Shown here piece by piece: positions 9,683 through 18,519 of a DNA stretch of 61,957 bases. The notes beneath the pieces are model-generated. The model was given only the letters and a program-made list of their open reading frames with translations. It ran no database searches and was not told where the DNA came from. The DNA lies in NCBI GenBank assembly GCA_015488215.1, contig WFOE01000107.1, forward strand, positions 1 through 61,957, given 5' to 3'. The translations under genes were made by a program, and so were the position numbers. How positions within the stretch are numbered: position 1 is the stretch's first letter; each line of letters begins with the position of its first letter. Source of the stretch: Planctomycetales bacterium. GTDB lineage: Bacteria > Planctomycetota > Planctomycetia > Pirellulales > S012-138.

Positions 9683-10039
9683 TTGAGAATCAGTATCAAT
9701 ATCGCTGGGTGGATGCTGCTCGCCATGGCCAGTGAAACCTTGCTTGCCGTCCTGCCTGCTGAAGTTCCCACGGAACGGGTCACGCTCGTGCTTGTCCAAG
9801 AGGTAGCCGGTCCCTCCCAAGTGGTGCTTCGGCAAGAAAGCTGGTGCGAGAAGTTGGGCTGGTGCGTGCAAAAGACGATTCAAATGACCCCGCAGCAGGT
9901 TGGAGCCCTGCGAGTCGCCTTGGGCCAGGTGCCCACACGGCCGCAGACGGTGGCACGTGCGTTGGCCGGCCGAGCTGAGCCTTCTTCTCCCGCGACGATT
10001 CCCTTCCCGGGAGCGGCGGCACGGGCAGAAACCGCCTGA
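9683..10039 (+). CDS. Small putative exported protein of unknown function
   Basis: I do not recognise this protein. From a TTG at 9683 it would be 118 residues, beginning MRISINIAGWMLLAM, which resembles a short signal peptide. ATG codons at 9713 and 9725 are alternative starts, and no start has a strong ribosome-binding site. The middle (VTLVLVQEV through KLGWCVQKTIQMTPQQVGALRVAL) looks coding by codon choice, contains two Cys residues in a WCEKLGWC segment, and the C-terminus is rich in Ala and Pro. A good promoter-like sequence lies just upstream. An antisense frame covers the region but has an improbable composition. Confidence 0.45.
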   Translation: MRISINIAGWMLLAMASETLLAVLPAEVPTERVTLVLVQEVAGPSQVVLRQESWCEKLGWCVQKTIQMTPQQVGALRVALGQVPTRPQTVARALAGRAEPSSPATIPFPGAAARAETA

Positions 10040-10664
10040 TTGTTGGGACCGCATCCGAGGTCCGGGTCTTTATTCTGTTTGCCAGGTTCTTCTGCCTGCC
10101 ACGGCTGGGAACGGTATGCGCCGTCCGGCCACCGGGGCACGGGCAAGCTCGGGGCGTGGAAGCTTCTAACAGCGTGTCACCAAACCTCCCGGCATCACTC
10201 CAGTCCTCGGGCGTGGCGATTCGCCCGGAAGTTTTGTGACTGCCATGAGGAAGGAGCTTCGGCTCCGAGGCGGGAATCCACGCCGATTCTTGCAAGGGGA
10301 GAGCCGTCTTTTTGCAACGGGAGAGCCGTCGCACTTTTCCCCCATCAGTCGCCCGAAGCAGCGGGCCCCAGCCCGTGGAACCGGCAAGTGGAAGCTGTTG
10401 CTTTCCGCCGGGCCTTCCGGCACGCCTGGCTTCCCTTGCTGCTGAGGCAAACTTGTGAAACGGTAAAAACTGCAATACCATGAAGGGGGCATTAGGACAG
10501 GGGCGAGGCCTTTCCCGAAAAGCCGCCAGCGGCGGGCATGCTCCCGCAAATCGGGTCAGGGAGCCGTTCTGGTGCCGTTTCGGGAACTGCCACAAGGGGC
10601 TGTCTCAAACGAAAAACCAAAAAACAACGCACCGATCCAAAGCTAGTCGAAAAAGGATGTGCCA
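10040..10664. other. Intergenic region with a fragment of the repeat mosaic
   Basis: No gene is seen in these 625 bases. A perfect small hairpin, GGAGC-TTCG-GCTCC, lies at 10253-10266 and belongs to the hairpin class of the repeat islands; the phrases GAGAGCCGTC and CGATTCTTGCA around it also recur there. The last 60 bases are A-rich and probably carry the MoxR gene's control signals, but I find no clear promoter. Confidence 0.5.
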
Positions 10665-11630
10665 ATGGCGGATCGTCCTTTGGCCTCGGTCACCGAGGAG
10701 CTGACCGGCTGGGCCTCGGCTCTGGAAAACAACATCGCCACTGTGGTCTGCGGCAAACGGGACGTCATCCGCAAATGTCTTGTCGCCTTGTTGGCGGGTG
10801 AGCACGTGCTTCTGGAAGACGTGCCGGGAGTGGGAAAAACGCTGCTGGCCCAATCTCTGGCCCGGAGCATCCACGCCCAGTTCAGTCGGATTCAGTTCAC
10901 GCCCGACCTGCTTCCCAGCGACATTGTGGGCAGCAGCGTTTTCAACCGGCAGACCAGCGAGTTTGTCTATTCGCCCGGCCCGGTGTTTGCCCACATCGTG
11001 CTGGCCGACGAGATCAATCGGGCTCCGCCCCGGACGCAAAGCGCCCTGTTGGAAGCGATGAACGAACAGCAGGTGACCGTGGACGGAATTACCCGTCCGC
11101 TTCCGCGCCCCTTTATGGTCATCGCCACGCAGAACCCGTTCGAGTTCGAAGGGACCTATCCTCTGCCGGAAAGCCAGTTGGACCGGTTTCTTTTGCGCAC
11201 CGAGATGGGGTACCCGGCCCGGGAAGACGAACGGCAAATCTTGCAGCGGCACCGGCAAGGGCCTCCCATCGAGCAACTGAAACCGGTGCTGGACTGCGAC
11301 CAGGTGGTCCGGCTTCAGCAGGCGGTGCGGGAAGTGAAAGTGGACGAGGGGATCTACGACTACTTGTTGGACATCGCCGCAGCCACCAGGAACTGCGAGG
11401 AGCTGCACGCCGGCGTCAGCCCACGCGGCGTGCTGGCCCTGTACCGCGCTGCGCAAGCCTTGGCGTTTCTGAACCACCGCGACTACGTGATTCCCGACGA
11501 CGTGAAGCAGTTGGCCGTGTCGGTGCTGGCCCATCGCGTCATTCCGCGTTCCTTCGGCGCGGAGGCGAGCCGAAAAATGGTCGAAGAGCTGATTCAACGA
11601 ATCCTGGAGGAGGTGCCCAGTCCCACTTGA
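10665..11630 (+). CDS. MoxR-family AAA+ ATPase
   Basis: This 321-residue MoxR ATPase is a chaperone-like AAA+ protein that usually works with a DUF58 and/or von Willebrand-type partner to mature or assemble other proteins. Walker A is GVGKT at 55-59, Walker B/DEXX is LADEINR at 113-119, and the sensor segment FMVIATQNPFEFEGTYPLPESQLDRF is typical. I chose the ATG at 10665, eight bases after AAAGG, rather than a GTG six bases earlier. A DUF58 gene follows after 70 bases and a transglutaminase gene after that, the well-known MoxR cassette. No separate vWA-domain gene is visible. Confidence 0.93.
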   Translation: MADRPLASVTEELTGWASALENNIATVVCGKRDVIRKCLVALLAGEHVLLEDVPGVGKTLLAQSLARSIHAQFSRIQFTPDLLPSDIVGSSVFNRQTSEFVYSPGPVFAHIVLADEINRAPPRTQSALLEAMNEQQVTVDGITRPLPRPFMVIATQNPFEFEGTYPLPESQLDRFLLRTEMGYPAREDERQILQRHRQGPPIEQLKPVLDCDQVVRLQQAVREVKVDEGIYDYLLDIAAATRNCEELHAGVSPRGVLALYRAAQALAFLNHRDYVIPDDVKQLAVSVLAHRVIPRSFGAEASRKMVEELIQRILEEVPSPT

Positions 11631-11700
11631 CAGAGTGAGCGCTTGCGACTGGGCAGGTGGCAAAGCGGACCGCAACGGTCGAAACCTTGAGGGAAGTTCC

Positions 11701-12951
11701 ATGTCAGCGCCCCGTTCACACCTTACGCCGATCGGCTGGTACTACTTGGTGTTGCTGTTGTGCATTCTGGCCGGGGCGATCTTGCAGCAGTTGAACCTGC
11801 TGATGCTGTTGTTTTCCTGCATGGTGTTTCCGTTGTTCTGGAACTGGCGGGTGAGTCGGCGTTCGGTGGCGGGGATTCGTGCTCAAAGGGACGTTCCCCA
11901 CCGCCTCGACGCCGGCACGACGTGTCGGACCAGCGTGCGGCTGCACAATTCCCGCCGCAGGGGAAGATGTTGGTCGATTCTGGTGCGCAACCGTCTGGTG
12001 CGGTTGGCACCGCGGCCAGCCGAACAGGTGGCCGTGGCTTGGGCTCCGCAGGTGCCCCCCCAGGAGGCCGTGAGAGCTTCCTCCCCTCCCTGGCGGTTGC
12101 CCCGCGGAATCTACCAGTGGCAGACGCTCCAGGTGGAAAGCTCTTTTCCGCTGGGGCTGGTTTCCAGCACGGTCAGTTACGAAGTCCATGAGCCGATGGT
12201 GGTGTTTCCGGCCCTGGGCCAGTTGACCCAGGCCTGGCGCACGCGGGGGGGACAGCAAGCTCGGCACGCCGGCGGTTCTCGGCGGTGGCAGAGTCCGCTG
12301 GAGGGAGAGTTTTTCGCGTTGCGGGATTTCCGGCCGGGAGACAATCGCCGCTGGATCCACTGGCGCAGCTCGGCCCGTCGGCAGGAGTTCGTCGTCCGGC
12401 AGTTCGAAGCGGCCGCTGCCCGAGGACTGTGTCTCGTGGTGGACTTGTGGACCCCGGAACCTGCGCCGCCGGACGGCTCCCCGGCGTGGGAACAAACGCT
12501 GGAGGACCTGCTCAGTTTTGCAGCCACGGTGCTGGAAGATCAGCATCGGCGGAGCGGCTCCGGGCTGCGGATGATTCTGGCTGCCGGCAAGCTGCAGCAA
12601 GCGGCCGGCCCGGCCCGGTCCGAAACGCTCTGGCAAGCCCTGGAGCTGCTGGCCGGAGCCTGGCCTTCGGCGGGAGACCCGCTGCGGCGAGCCACCTTGC
12701 CGGAAATCCGCAGCGCAAATGGCCACGAGGAACTGGTGGTCGTTTCCCTGGCTCCAGCCCGGATGCGCCGAAGCATGCTGCCCTGGCTAAGCCAGGGGGG
12801 AGGGGGTCCCTTGTGGGTGGACCCTGAAACGTTGCCTCGATTTTTCCAGTCGCCTCGGGAGATTCGGGAACCATCCCCCGAGTCGATTCCCTCCGCCGAG
12901 CAAAAGACAGCGCTTGTTCCGGCCATTTCATCCGGAGACGGAGCAGCATGA
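11701..12951 (+). CDS. DUF58 domain-containing membrane protein
   Basis: This 416-residue protein is the usual MoxR partner. Residues 10-45 contain one or two membrane segments (GWYYLVLLLCILAGAIL). The DUF58 signature LRDFRPGDNRRWIHW is at 207-221, followed by SARRQEFVVRQFE and a vWA-like C-terminal half (GLCLVVDLW). The ATG at 11701 follows AGGGAA; a longer in-frame start at 11635 lacks a good site. Its stop overlaps the next gene's start (ATGA at 12948), implying coupled translation with the transglutaminase. Confidence 0.9.
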   Translation: MSAPRSHLTPIGWYYLVLLLCILAGAILQQLNLLMLLFSCMVFPLFWNWRVSRRSVAGIRAQRDVPHRLDAGTTCRTSVRLHNSRRRGRCWSILVRNRLVRLAPRPAEQVAVAWAPQVPPQEAVRASSPPWRLPRGIYQWQTLQVESSFPLGLVSSTVSYEVHEPMVVFPALGQLTQAWRTRGGQQARHAGGSRRWQSPLEGEFFALRDFRPGDNRRWIHWRSSARRQEFVVRQFEAAAARGLCLVVDLWTPEPAPPDGSPAWEQTLEDLLSFAATVLEDQHRRSGSGLRMILAAGKLQQAAGPARSETLWQALELLAGAWPSAGDPLRRATLPEIRSANGHEELVVVSLAPARMRRSMLPWLSQGGGGPLWVDPETLPRFFQSPREIREPSPESIPSAEQKTALVPAISSGDGAA

Positions 12952-15194
12952 ACCTGCTTTTTGCGTTCCGCCTGGGTGTAGCCCTGATGGCCTGCCTGGG
13001 AGCACTGGCCCTGGGTACCGGCGAAAGCCCGTCTCGAGCGGTTCTGGTCACCATTCCCGTGTGCTTGGCCTCACTTTACCTTTGCGATGCGAAGCGGTAC
13101 CTGGTACTCGGCACAGGGGTGGCCAACGTGCTGGGCGTAGTGGCCATGTTTGCCGTTCTGAGGAACTTTCATCGGCTGGATCAGGACTTGCAACTCGTCG
13201 CTCTGGCCTACTTGTTAGTGGCCTTGCAGTGCATCTTGTTCTACCGTCCCAAAACACGCCGGCTGTACTGGATGCTGATCCTACTCAGTCTGGTGGAGTT
13301 TCAGGTTGCTTCCATCGTTCATGAGTCGATGCTGTTCGGCGGGCTGATTGTGGCCTACCTGGGCGTGGGGGTTGCGGTGCTGTGCATGTTTCACCTGATC
13401 GGCTGCCAGCAAGAAGCCGGATGGATGCCGGCGAGGTTCTGGCCTGCCTCGGCCCCTCAAGCCCCCCAGCAGGGTCGCTCTCCGGAATGTCGAACCAACC
13501 TGACTTGCCGACGAATCTTTCCCGCAACGATCCCGCATTTGCTGGGACTGGTTCTGGCAAGCCTGGCGACGGCTCCCCTGGTGTTTCTGCTGATGCCTCG
13601 CCACGATCTAAATCCCGTCTCGTGGCGTCCTGAGCGCACTCCTATGGGAGTTCCCGTCACCGGGTTCGGAGCCCAAGTTCGTTTGGGCGAGATCGGCCAG
13701 ATCATCCAGAACTCGCGGGAAGTGGCACGTATTCGTTTTGTCAATGCTACGACAGGACAACTCTATGAGTTGTCCGAGCCACCGTTACTGCAAGGGGTGA
13801 CCCTGTGGAACTATTACCGGGGAAACTGGTCGGCCCCGGGAATCTCGCCCACCCGTTCCAGGCAGGTGCCACCGCTAACAGGGACTTCCCGCGATGTGGT
13901 GCTGGTACAGATCCATCTCGAGCCGATGGTCAACTCGACCGTCGTCTTTTCTCCCCAACCGGCTTTCTGGGCGCCGGGCAACAAAGAACAGGTTTTCTAC
14001 GATCCGCTGCGAGGAGCCCTATTCCGGCGTGTGGAGGACGCGGACCGGGAGTTTCAGTGCCGGTTGTTCACCACGGCGTTTCGCCAAGGAAAGCTGCGAC
14101 GTTGTATTCCAGCCCACCCCCTCTCCCTGGGCCAGATGCGACGCTTGCTGCAACTGCCCCCGGGGAACAACTCCCTGGCCGGCGTGAAGCAGCTTGTTGC
14201 CCAGATTACCGAGCCGTTCGACGCGGAAGATTGGGTCGGGCGGGCGCGCGCCCTGGAAGCGTTCCTGAAAGACTCCGGCCGTTTCGCCTACACGCTCCAC
14301 CCGCCTGCACGGAATCCGGCCGTGGACCCAATCGAAGACTTTCTCTTGCGGCAACGGGCCGGACACTGCGAGTATTTCGCTTCGGCACTGGTATTGATGC
14401 TCCGGGCTGGCGGCATTCCGGCTCGCCTGGTCGTTGGGTTCAAGCCTTCGGAGTTCAACTCCGTGGGCGGCTACTACATCGTCCGGCAACAAGATGCCCA
14501 CACCTGGGTGCAAGCCTACATTCCCGGCGAGAAATTGCCCCGCGATATGGCCGCCGAGCTTCCGCCGGGTGCCTCGGGCGGCTGGCTCGTTCTGGATCCC
14601 ACGCCCGCCAGCGGGGAACAGCAGGTCGCCAACTCGTTCAATTGGAGTTCGCTGCTCAGCTTTGTACGCATGGCCTGGAACCAGTACATCGTCCGGATGG
14701 ACGCCAAACGGCAGCAGAATTTTCTGCTGGACCTGTTCGTCCACCGGGAAATTACCCCGGAAGGAACGAAATTTCGCCCCACGGTGGTTTCCCTTGTTCT
14801 GATGGGATTGGTTCTGTTCGGCGTGGTGTTCCGACTGGCTGGCCGGTGGAGAATCATCGGCAAGTTTGCTTCTGCATGGGGGTCGGTCCGGTCGAAACGG
14901 AGCCAACGTTCCACCCCGTCGTTTTATGAACGCCTGGAGCGTGTGCTGGCCCGGCGGCTGCAACTGCGGCGGGAAACGTCGCAGACTCCCCGTGAGTTTG
15001 CCCAACAAGCGGCCAGGCAGCTTCGCCAGGTGTTTCCGCAAAACGGCCTGGCCGACGTTCCCCGGCTGGTGGTCGAGCGTTACTATCAGGTCCGCTTCGG
15101 CCACCGTCCGTTGAGCGACCAGGAAAATCAACGCATGGAAGAACTCGTCTCCCGGCTGGACCTGGCGCTGCAAAACGGCAACGGAAACGCGTGA
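12948..15194 (+). CDS. TgpA-type transmembrane transglutaminase-like protein
   Basis: This 748-residue protein has five or six membrane helices in the first 210 residues, a periplasmic domain, the transglutaminase-like core, one further membrane helix near 605-630 (VVSLVLMGLVLFGVVF) and a cytosolic DUF4129-like tail. The papain-like triad is intact: C474 in GHCEYFASALVLMLRAGG, H518 in DAHTWVQAY and D550 in LDPTPA. Family members act on envelope or surface proteins and occur next to MoxR and DUF58 genes, as here. Translation is coupled to the DUF58 gene by ATGA. The target is unknown. Confidence 0.92.
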   Translation: MNLLFAFRLGVALMACLGALALGTGESPSRAVLVTIPVCLASLYLCDAKRYLVLGTGVANVLGVVAMFAVLRNFHRLDQDLQLVALAYLLVALQCILFYRPKTRRLYWMLILLSLVEFQVASIVHESMLFGGLIVAYLGVGVAVLCMFHLIGCQQEAGWMPARFWPASAPQAPQQGRSPECRTNLTCRRIFPATIPHLLGLVLASLATAPLVFLLMPRHDLNPVSWRPERTPMGVPVTGFGAQVRLGEIGQIIQNSREVARIRFVNATTGQLYELSEPPLLQGVTLWNYYRGNWSAPGISPTRSRQVPPLTGTSRDVVLVQIHLEPMVNSTVVFSPQPAFWAPGNKEQVFYDPLRGALFRRVEDADREFQCRLFTTAFRQGKLRRCIPAHPLSLGQMRRLLQLPPGNNSLAGVKQLVAQITEPFDAEDWVGRARALEAFLKDSGRFAYTLHPPARNPAVDPIEDFLLRQRAGHCEYFASALVLMLRAGGIPARLVVGFKPSEFNSVGGYYIVRQQDAHTWVQAYIPGEKLPRDMAAELPPGASGGWLVLDPTPASGEQQVANSFNWSSLLSFVRMAWNQYIVRMDAKRQQNFLLDLFVHREITPEGTKFRPTVVSLVLMGLVLFGVVFRLAGRWRIIGKFASAWGSVRSKRSQRSTPSFYERLERVLARRLQLRRETSQTPREFAQQAARQLRQVFPQNGLADVPRLVVERYYQVRFGHRPLSDQENQRMEELVSRLDLALQNGNGNA

Positions 15195-15260
15195 TGCGGT
15201 TTCCGCTGTTTGTGAGGGTGGCTGCTTGGAGCACGGGGCCAGTGTTTCTCCGTCCGGCGT

Positions 15261-15698
15261 TCAATCCTCCGGCGGGCCTGCCGGACGGATGGGCACGGGC
15301 CGCCGCGGCCAGGATTCCAGATCGACGGCCACGTAGGTGATTTGGGCCTGGGTTACCACGAGCGTTTTCCCCTCCCGTTCCGTTTCGACGCTCACGCGAA
15401 CCGTAATCGAGGTTCTGCCCACGCGGATCACGTTCGTCCAGAAACTGACCACGTCGCCTACTAGCACCGCGTGGTGGAACTCCACCTGGTTCATGGCCAC
15501 GGTAACCAGCGGGGGAACCGGCCAGCCAGCTTGGGCCAGGGCGTGGGCTGCCCCGATCACGCCCGCCTGGTCGATATGGCTCAGCAGCACTCCGCCGAAG
15601 ATTGTTCCGTGAACGTTGGTGTCCTTGGGCATCATCATCACCCGCAGCGCCAGGTGCCGTTGGGCCATGGTTTCCGGCAACCGAGTAGTTTGACTCAT
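15261..15698 (-). CDS. Acyl-CoA thioesterase, YciA-like hotdog fold
   Basis: This 145-residue cytosolic protein hydrolyses acyl-CoA esters, judged by family. The hotdog helix segment NVHGTIFGGVLLSHIDQAG contains the expected catalytic Asp (D43), and the strand MNQVEFHHAVLVGDVVSFW is typical. The frame is open further upstream to 15863, but the ATG at 15698 gives the usual family N-terminus and is preceded by GGAG. It converges with the transglutaminase gene across 66 bases. Chain-length preference cannot be inferred. Confidence 0.9.
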   Translation of the reverse strand: MSQTTRLPETMAQRHLALRVMMMPKDTNVHGTIFGGVLLSHIDQAGVIGAAHALAQAGWPVPPLVTVAMNQVEFHHAVLVGDVVSFWTNVIRVGRTSITVRVSVETEREGKTLVVTQAQITYVAVDLESWPRRPVPIRPAGPPED

Positions 15699-15998
15699 GG
15701 CAAGCGCTCCGCGGAGAGTTGCTGGATGAACGAGAAATAGAGAAATAGACCGCCGCTCCCTTTGTACCACACCCAATCGACCAGGGAGGAGGACCTTTGC
15801 CGGGAAAGAAAAGAGGGGCTCGCTCCAGCAGCGAGGGTCAGATTCGCAAACGTCGATGCCCATCGAGCTGCGCGGACGCAGCCTCCCAGCGCTGCTTTAA
15901 CTTCCCGCTGCGTTTGGTTCTGGGGACAGCTCGGGCGCGTGCGTTCCGCTGCAGGAACAAACGCCGCATCGGGCGCGCAAGCCCCCGCCCACAAGCGG
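15699..15998. other. Intergenic stretch between thioesterase and M28 peptidase genes
   Basis: Both flanking genes are on the minus strand. I see no supported gene, strong terminator or promoter here; the open frames that cross it are extensions or shadows of the neighbours. Confidence 0.45.
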
Positions 15999-17027
15999 CT
16001 AGGATTGCACGTCCTGGGGGCGAATACCGGCCAGGTCCTCGATTACTTTCTGCAACCCGAAGACCACACGAGCCAGCCGGTCCAGGTCCACTTTGTCGAT
16101 GGTGTCCTGGGGCGTGTGATAGTACGGGTAACGGAACGGAGCCGTGTCGGTAACCATCAGCGCCGGATAGCCGTGCTGCCAGAAAGACCAGTGATCGGAC
16201 CAGCCCACCCCGGAGATTGCTTCCGGAAGCGCCGCCGCTTCGGACGGGATGCGCCCATAGCGGCGGAACGTGCCCACGACCCGGGCCACCAGACTGCGGG
16301 AGCGCAGATTGCCCACAAAGCCGATGAAATTGCCTCGGGAAGGATAAAACAAGCTGAACGGCGGCGGATACTGCTGCGTGCCGGGTTCGTCCCGGTAGTA
16401 GCCCATCGTTTCCAGACTGAGCATGGCCACGATGTTCTCCTGGCGCTGGCGGCAGCGGCGGGCATAGCGGAACGAACCCATCGCTTCGGTGGAAAAATAC
16501 GGGGGTTCCTCGTTCACAAACAGAACGAACCGCAGCGTGCGGGCCGGCCGGGCTCGCCGGAACTGCTCGGCCAGAGCCAGCAGGGCGACCACGCCGGTGC
16601 CGTTGTCGTTGGCCGCCGGACAGCCAGGAACGGAATCATAATGGGCCCCCACCACCACGATCTGGTCCGGCTCATCGGTGCCGGGCAGCTCCACTTCCAG
16701 ATTTCGGCAGGCGACCCCGTCCACCTGGAACTCCTGCGGCTGCACCCGGTAGCCCATCTGTTCCAATTGCTGTTGGAGATACCCCGCCTGTTCCAAGGTT
16801 TCCGGTTCCTGGGTGCTGCGAGGGCCAATCTGCTCGGCCAGCACCTTCAGATGGCGTTCCATCCGCTGCCGGTAGCGGAGCTCCTGCTCGTTCAGCGGCG
16901 GCAACGGTCCTTGGAAGCTTTTGCCCGGAAAAAACATGGTGTACCACCCGCAACCGAACACCAGCAGGACAAGCGACCCGTACACGGCCAGCCGGAGGCG
17001 CCATCGCCGAGGTTTTCTGGGGGCCAA
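15999..17027 (-). CDS. Membrane-anchored M28-family zinc aminopeptidase
   Basis: This protein of about 342 residues has one N-terminal membrane anchor (residues 12-32) with the catalytic domain outside. The M28 set of metal and catalytic residues is visible: H129 in GAHYDSVPG, D141 in NDNGTG, E173-E174 in VNEEPP, E206 in LSLETMGY and a C-terminal His in YYHTPQDTIDKVD. I assign a TTG start at 17027: AGGGAA lies a normal distance upstream, and it begins two bases after the permease stop codon, so the two genes form an operon. The open frame continues upstream only as a shadow of the permease. Peptide specificity is not readable. Confidence 0.85.
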   Translation of the reverse strand: MAPRKPRRWRLRLAVYGSLVLLVFGCGWYTMFFPGKSFQGPLPPLNEQELRYRQRMERHLKVLAEQIGPRSTQEPETLEQAGYLQQQLEQMGYRVQPQEFQVDGVACRNLEVELPGTDEPDQIVVVGAHYDSVPGCPAANDNGTGVVALLALAEQFRRARPARTLRFVLFVNEEPPYFSTEAMGSFRYARRCRQRQENIVAMLSLETMGYYRDEPGTQQYPPPFSLFYPSRGNFIGFVGNLRSRSLVARVVGTFRRYGRIPSEAAALPEAISGVGWSDHWSFWQHGYPALMVTDTAPFRYPYYHTPQDTIDKVDLDRLARVVFGLQKVIEDLAGIRPQDVQS

Positions 17028-17029
17028 GG

Positions 17030-18199
17030 TTACGATTCCCTGGAGGCAGCCGAACGGGGTTGCGTTCCTCCGCCACCGAGCAGAATGGCGGCCCAGCGCG
17101 TCTCGGGAAACTCGTACAGGTAGGTTTTCAGGATCGTGGTCAACGGCACCGAAAGCAACATCCCCACTGGGCCCAGCACCCAGCCCCAGAACACCAGCGA
17201 CAGAAACACCACCAGGGGGGAAAGTTCGAGCTTGTCGCCCAACAGCTTCGGTTCCACGGCGTAGCCAATCACTCCGTTGATGACCACGTAGCCAATCGCG
17301 GCATACAGGGCCACCTGGGGCCCCGGGTCGATAAGCGCCAGAGCCAACGCCGGCACCGCCGCCAGCACCGAGCCGATGTTGGGCACAAAATTGAACAAAA
17401 AGGCCAGGATGCCCCAGAGCAACGGATAATCCACATCCAGCACCCAGAGCCACAGCCAGACCAGCAGGCCGGTGGCCAGACTCAACAGGGTTTTGGTCGA
17501 AATGTAGCCTCGGATGTCTTGGCTCACCTTTTGCAACGCCTGCAGGCTTTTTTCCTGCCCGTGGGCGATTTGCAGGAGCTTGTCGGGAAAAGTGGAGGCT
17601 TCCAGCAGCATGAAGACTAGAATCACCAGCACCAGCAGCGTGTTGCTCAGCACACTGCCCAGGCTGGCAAGCATTCCGGCCAGCAGTTGCAGCCATCGCT
17701 GGGGCTGGACGGCTTGTTGGGCAAAGTTGTCGGGAAGGTTCACGTGGTGTTCTTCCAGCCAGGCGAAGAGCTGCTGTTTGTATTCGGCCAGCCGGTCCAG
17801 GTAGCCGCCGGGACGCTGCATGTTCCGGACGAAATGGTCGATGGAACTGGTGGCTACGGTGACCAGGAAAACCAGCACGCCGGTTACGATGACCACCACC
17901 AGCAGCAGCGCCAGCCAGGCAGGCAGGCCGCGTTCCTGCAACCAGTGCAGCGGCGGCGTGCACAAGATGGCCAGGAAGGCGGCAAACAGAAACGGGGCCA
18001 GGATTCCCTGCGCGTGTTGCAGCCCGGCCACCAACACCACCACGGCGGCCGCCCCGAGCAGAAAATGCAACACCCGGGGAGTGGAGTCGGCCCGAGCCGG
18101 ATCGGCCGCCCCCTGGCCGATGGGGGAGCCTTCCGGAACAGGGGACGAGGAACTTGTCGCCTCGGGCGTAGGTGCCGATTGCGAGTCGCCGCTTCCCAT
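17030..18199 (-). CDS. AI-2E family (PerM-like) membrane permease
   Basis: This 389-residue protein has the layout of the AI-2E/PerM family: a hydrophilic Ser/Pro-rich N-terminus (1-45), a pair of helices (55-100), a soluble loop (105-170), then a helical bundle with the typical LFNFVPNIGSVLAAVPALALALI and GYAVEPKLLGDKLELSPLVVFLSL segments. Family members export small molecules or ions; only a few have a known substrate, so none is assigned. The ATG at 18199 follows GGAGG. The M28 peptidase gene starts two bases after its stop. Confidence 0.9.
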   Translation of the reverse strand: MGSGDSQSAPTPEATSSSSPVPEGSPIGQGAADPARADSTPRVLHFLLGAAAVVVLVAGLQHAQGILAPFLFAAFLAILCTPPLHWLQERGLPAWLALLLVVVIVTGVLVFLVTVATSSIDHFVRNMQRPGGYLDRLAEYKQQLFAWLEEHHVNLPDNFAQQAVQPQRWLQLLAGMLASLGSVLSNTLLVLVILVFMLLEASTFPDKLLQIAHGQEKSLQALQKVSQDIRGYISTKTLLSLATGLLVWLWLWVLDVDYPLLWGILAFLFNFVPNIGSVLAAVPALALALIDPGPQVALYAAIGYVVINGVIGYAVEPKLLGDKLELSPLVVFLSLVFWGWVLGPVGMLLSVPLTTILKTYLYEFPETRWAAILLGGGGTQPRSAASRES

Positions 18200-18519
18200 G
18201 GCATCCTCCGCAAGCGTTCGCCCCAAGAGTCGTTCTGTTTTCTAGCGAAAAGCGGTGCCGCTGGCAAATCGCACCGGGCCGAACGGTTGCCGGTTTCGCC
18301 TTTGCCGGCCAAAAGCGGCAAGAGCCGTTTTCCGCCCCGGCGGCGAGCCAGTGTCTGCATGTGGCACCGAAGCCGTTGCTTGACAACCCCCAGGGTGGCT
18401 TTCAGCATGAACCCAACCGGTTGCCGTTTTCTGCGGCGTTCGGCTGCTTGGCTTGCTCGGGCTTTTCCGGCCGCGGGCAGGTTCGTTTCCCCGCCCGTTT
18501 TACCACAAGGAACGCTTCG
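18200..18519. promoter_or_regulatory. Divergent intergenic region with a candidate promoter
   Basis: This region separates the minus-strand permease gene from the plus-strand hydrolase fusion. A perfect -35 box TTGACA lies at 18380-18385, but the hexamer 17 bases further (CAGCAT at 18403-18408) matches only three positions of a -10, so a promoter for the plus-strand gene is only possible. No gene is seen. Confidence 0.3.

Noticed and set aside
15999-18386. 795-codon frame suggesting a much longer M28 peptidase
   Set aside because: The upstream 450 codons are the shadow of the permease gene on the same strand in another frame; a TTG with a good ribosome-binding site begins the real protein right after the permease stop.
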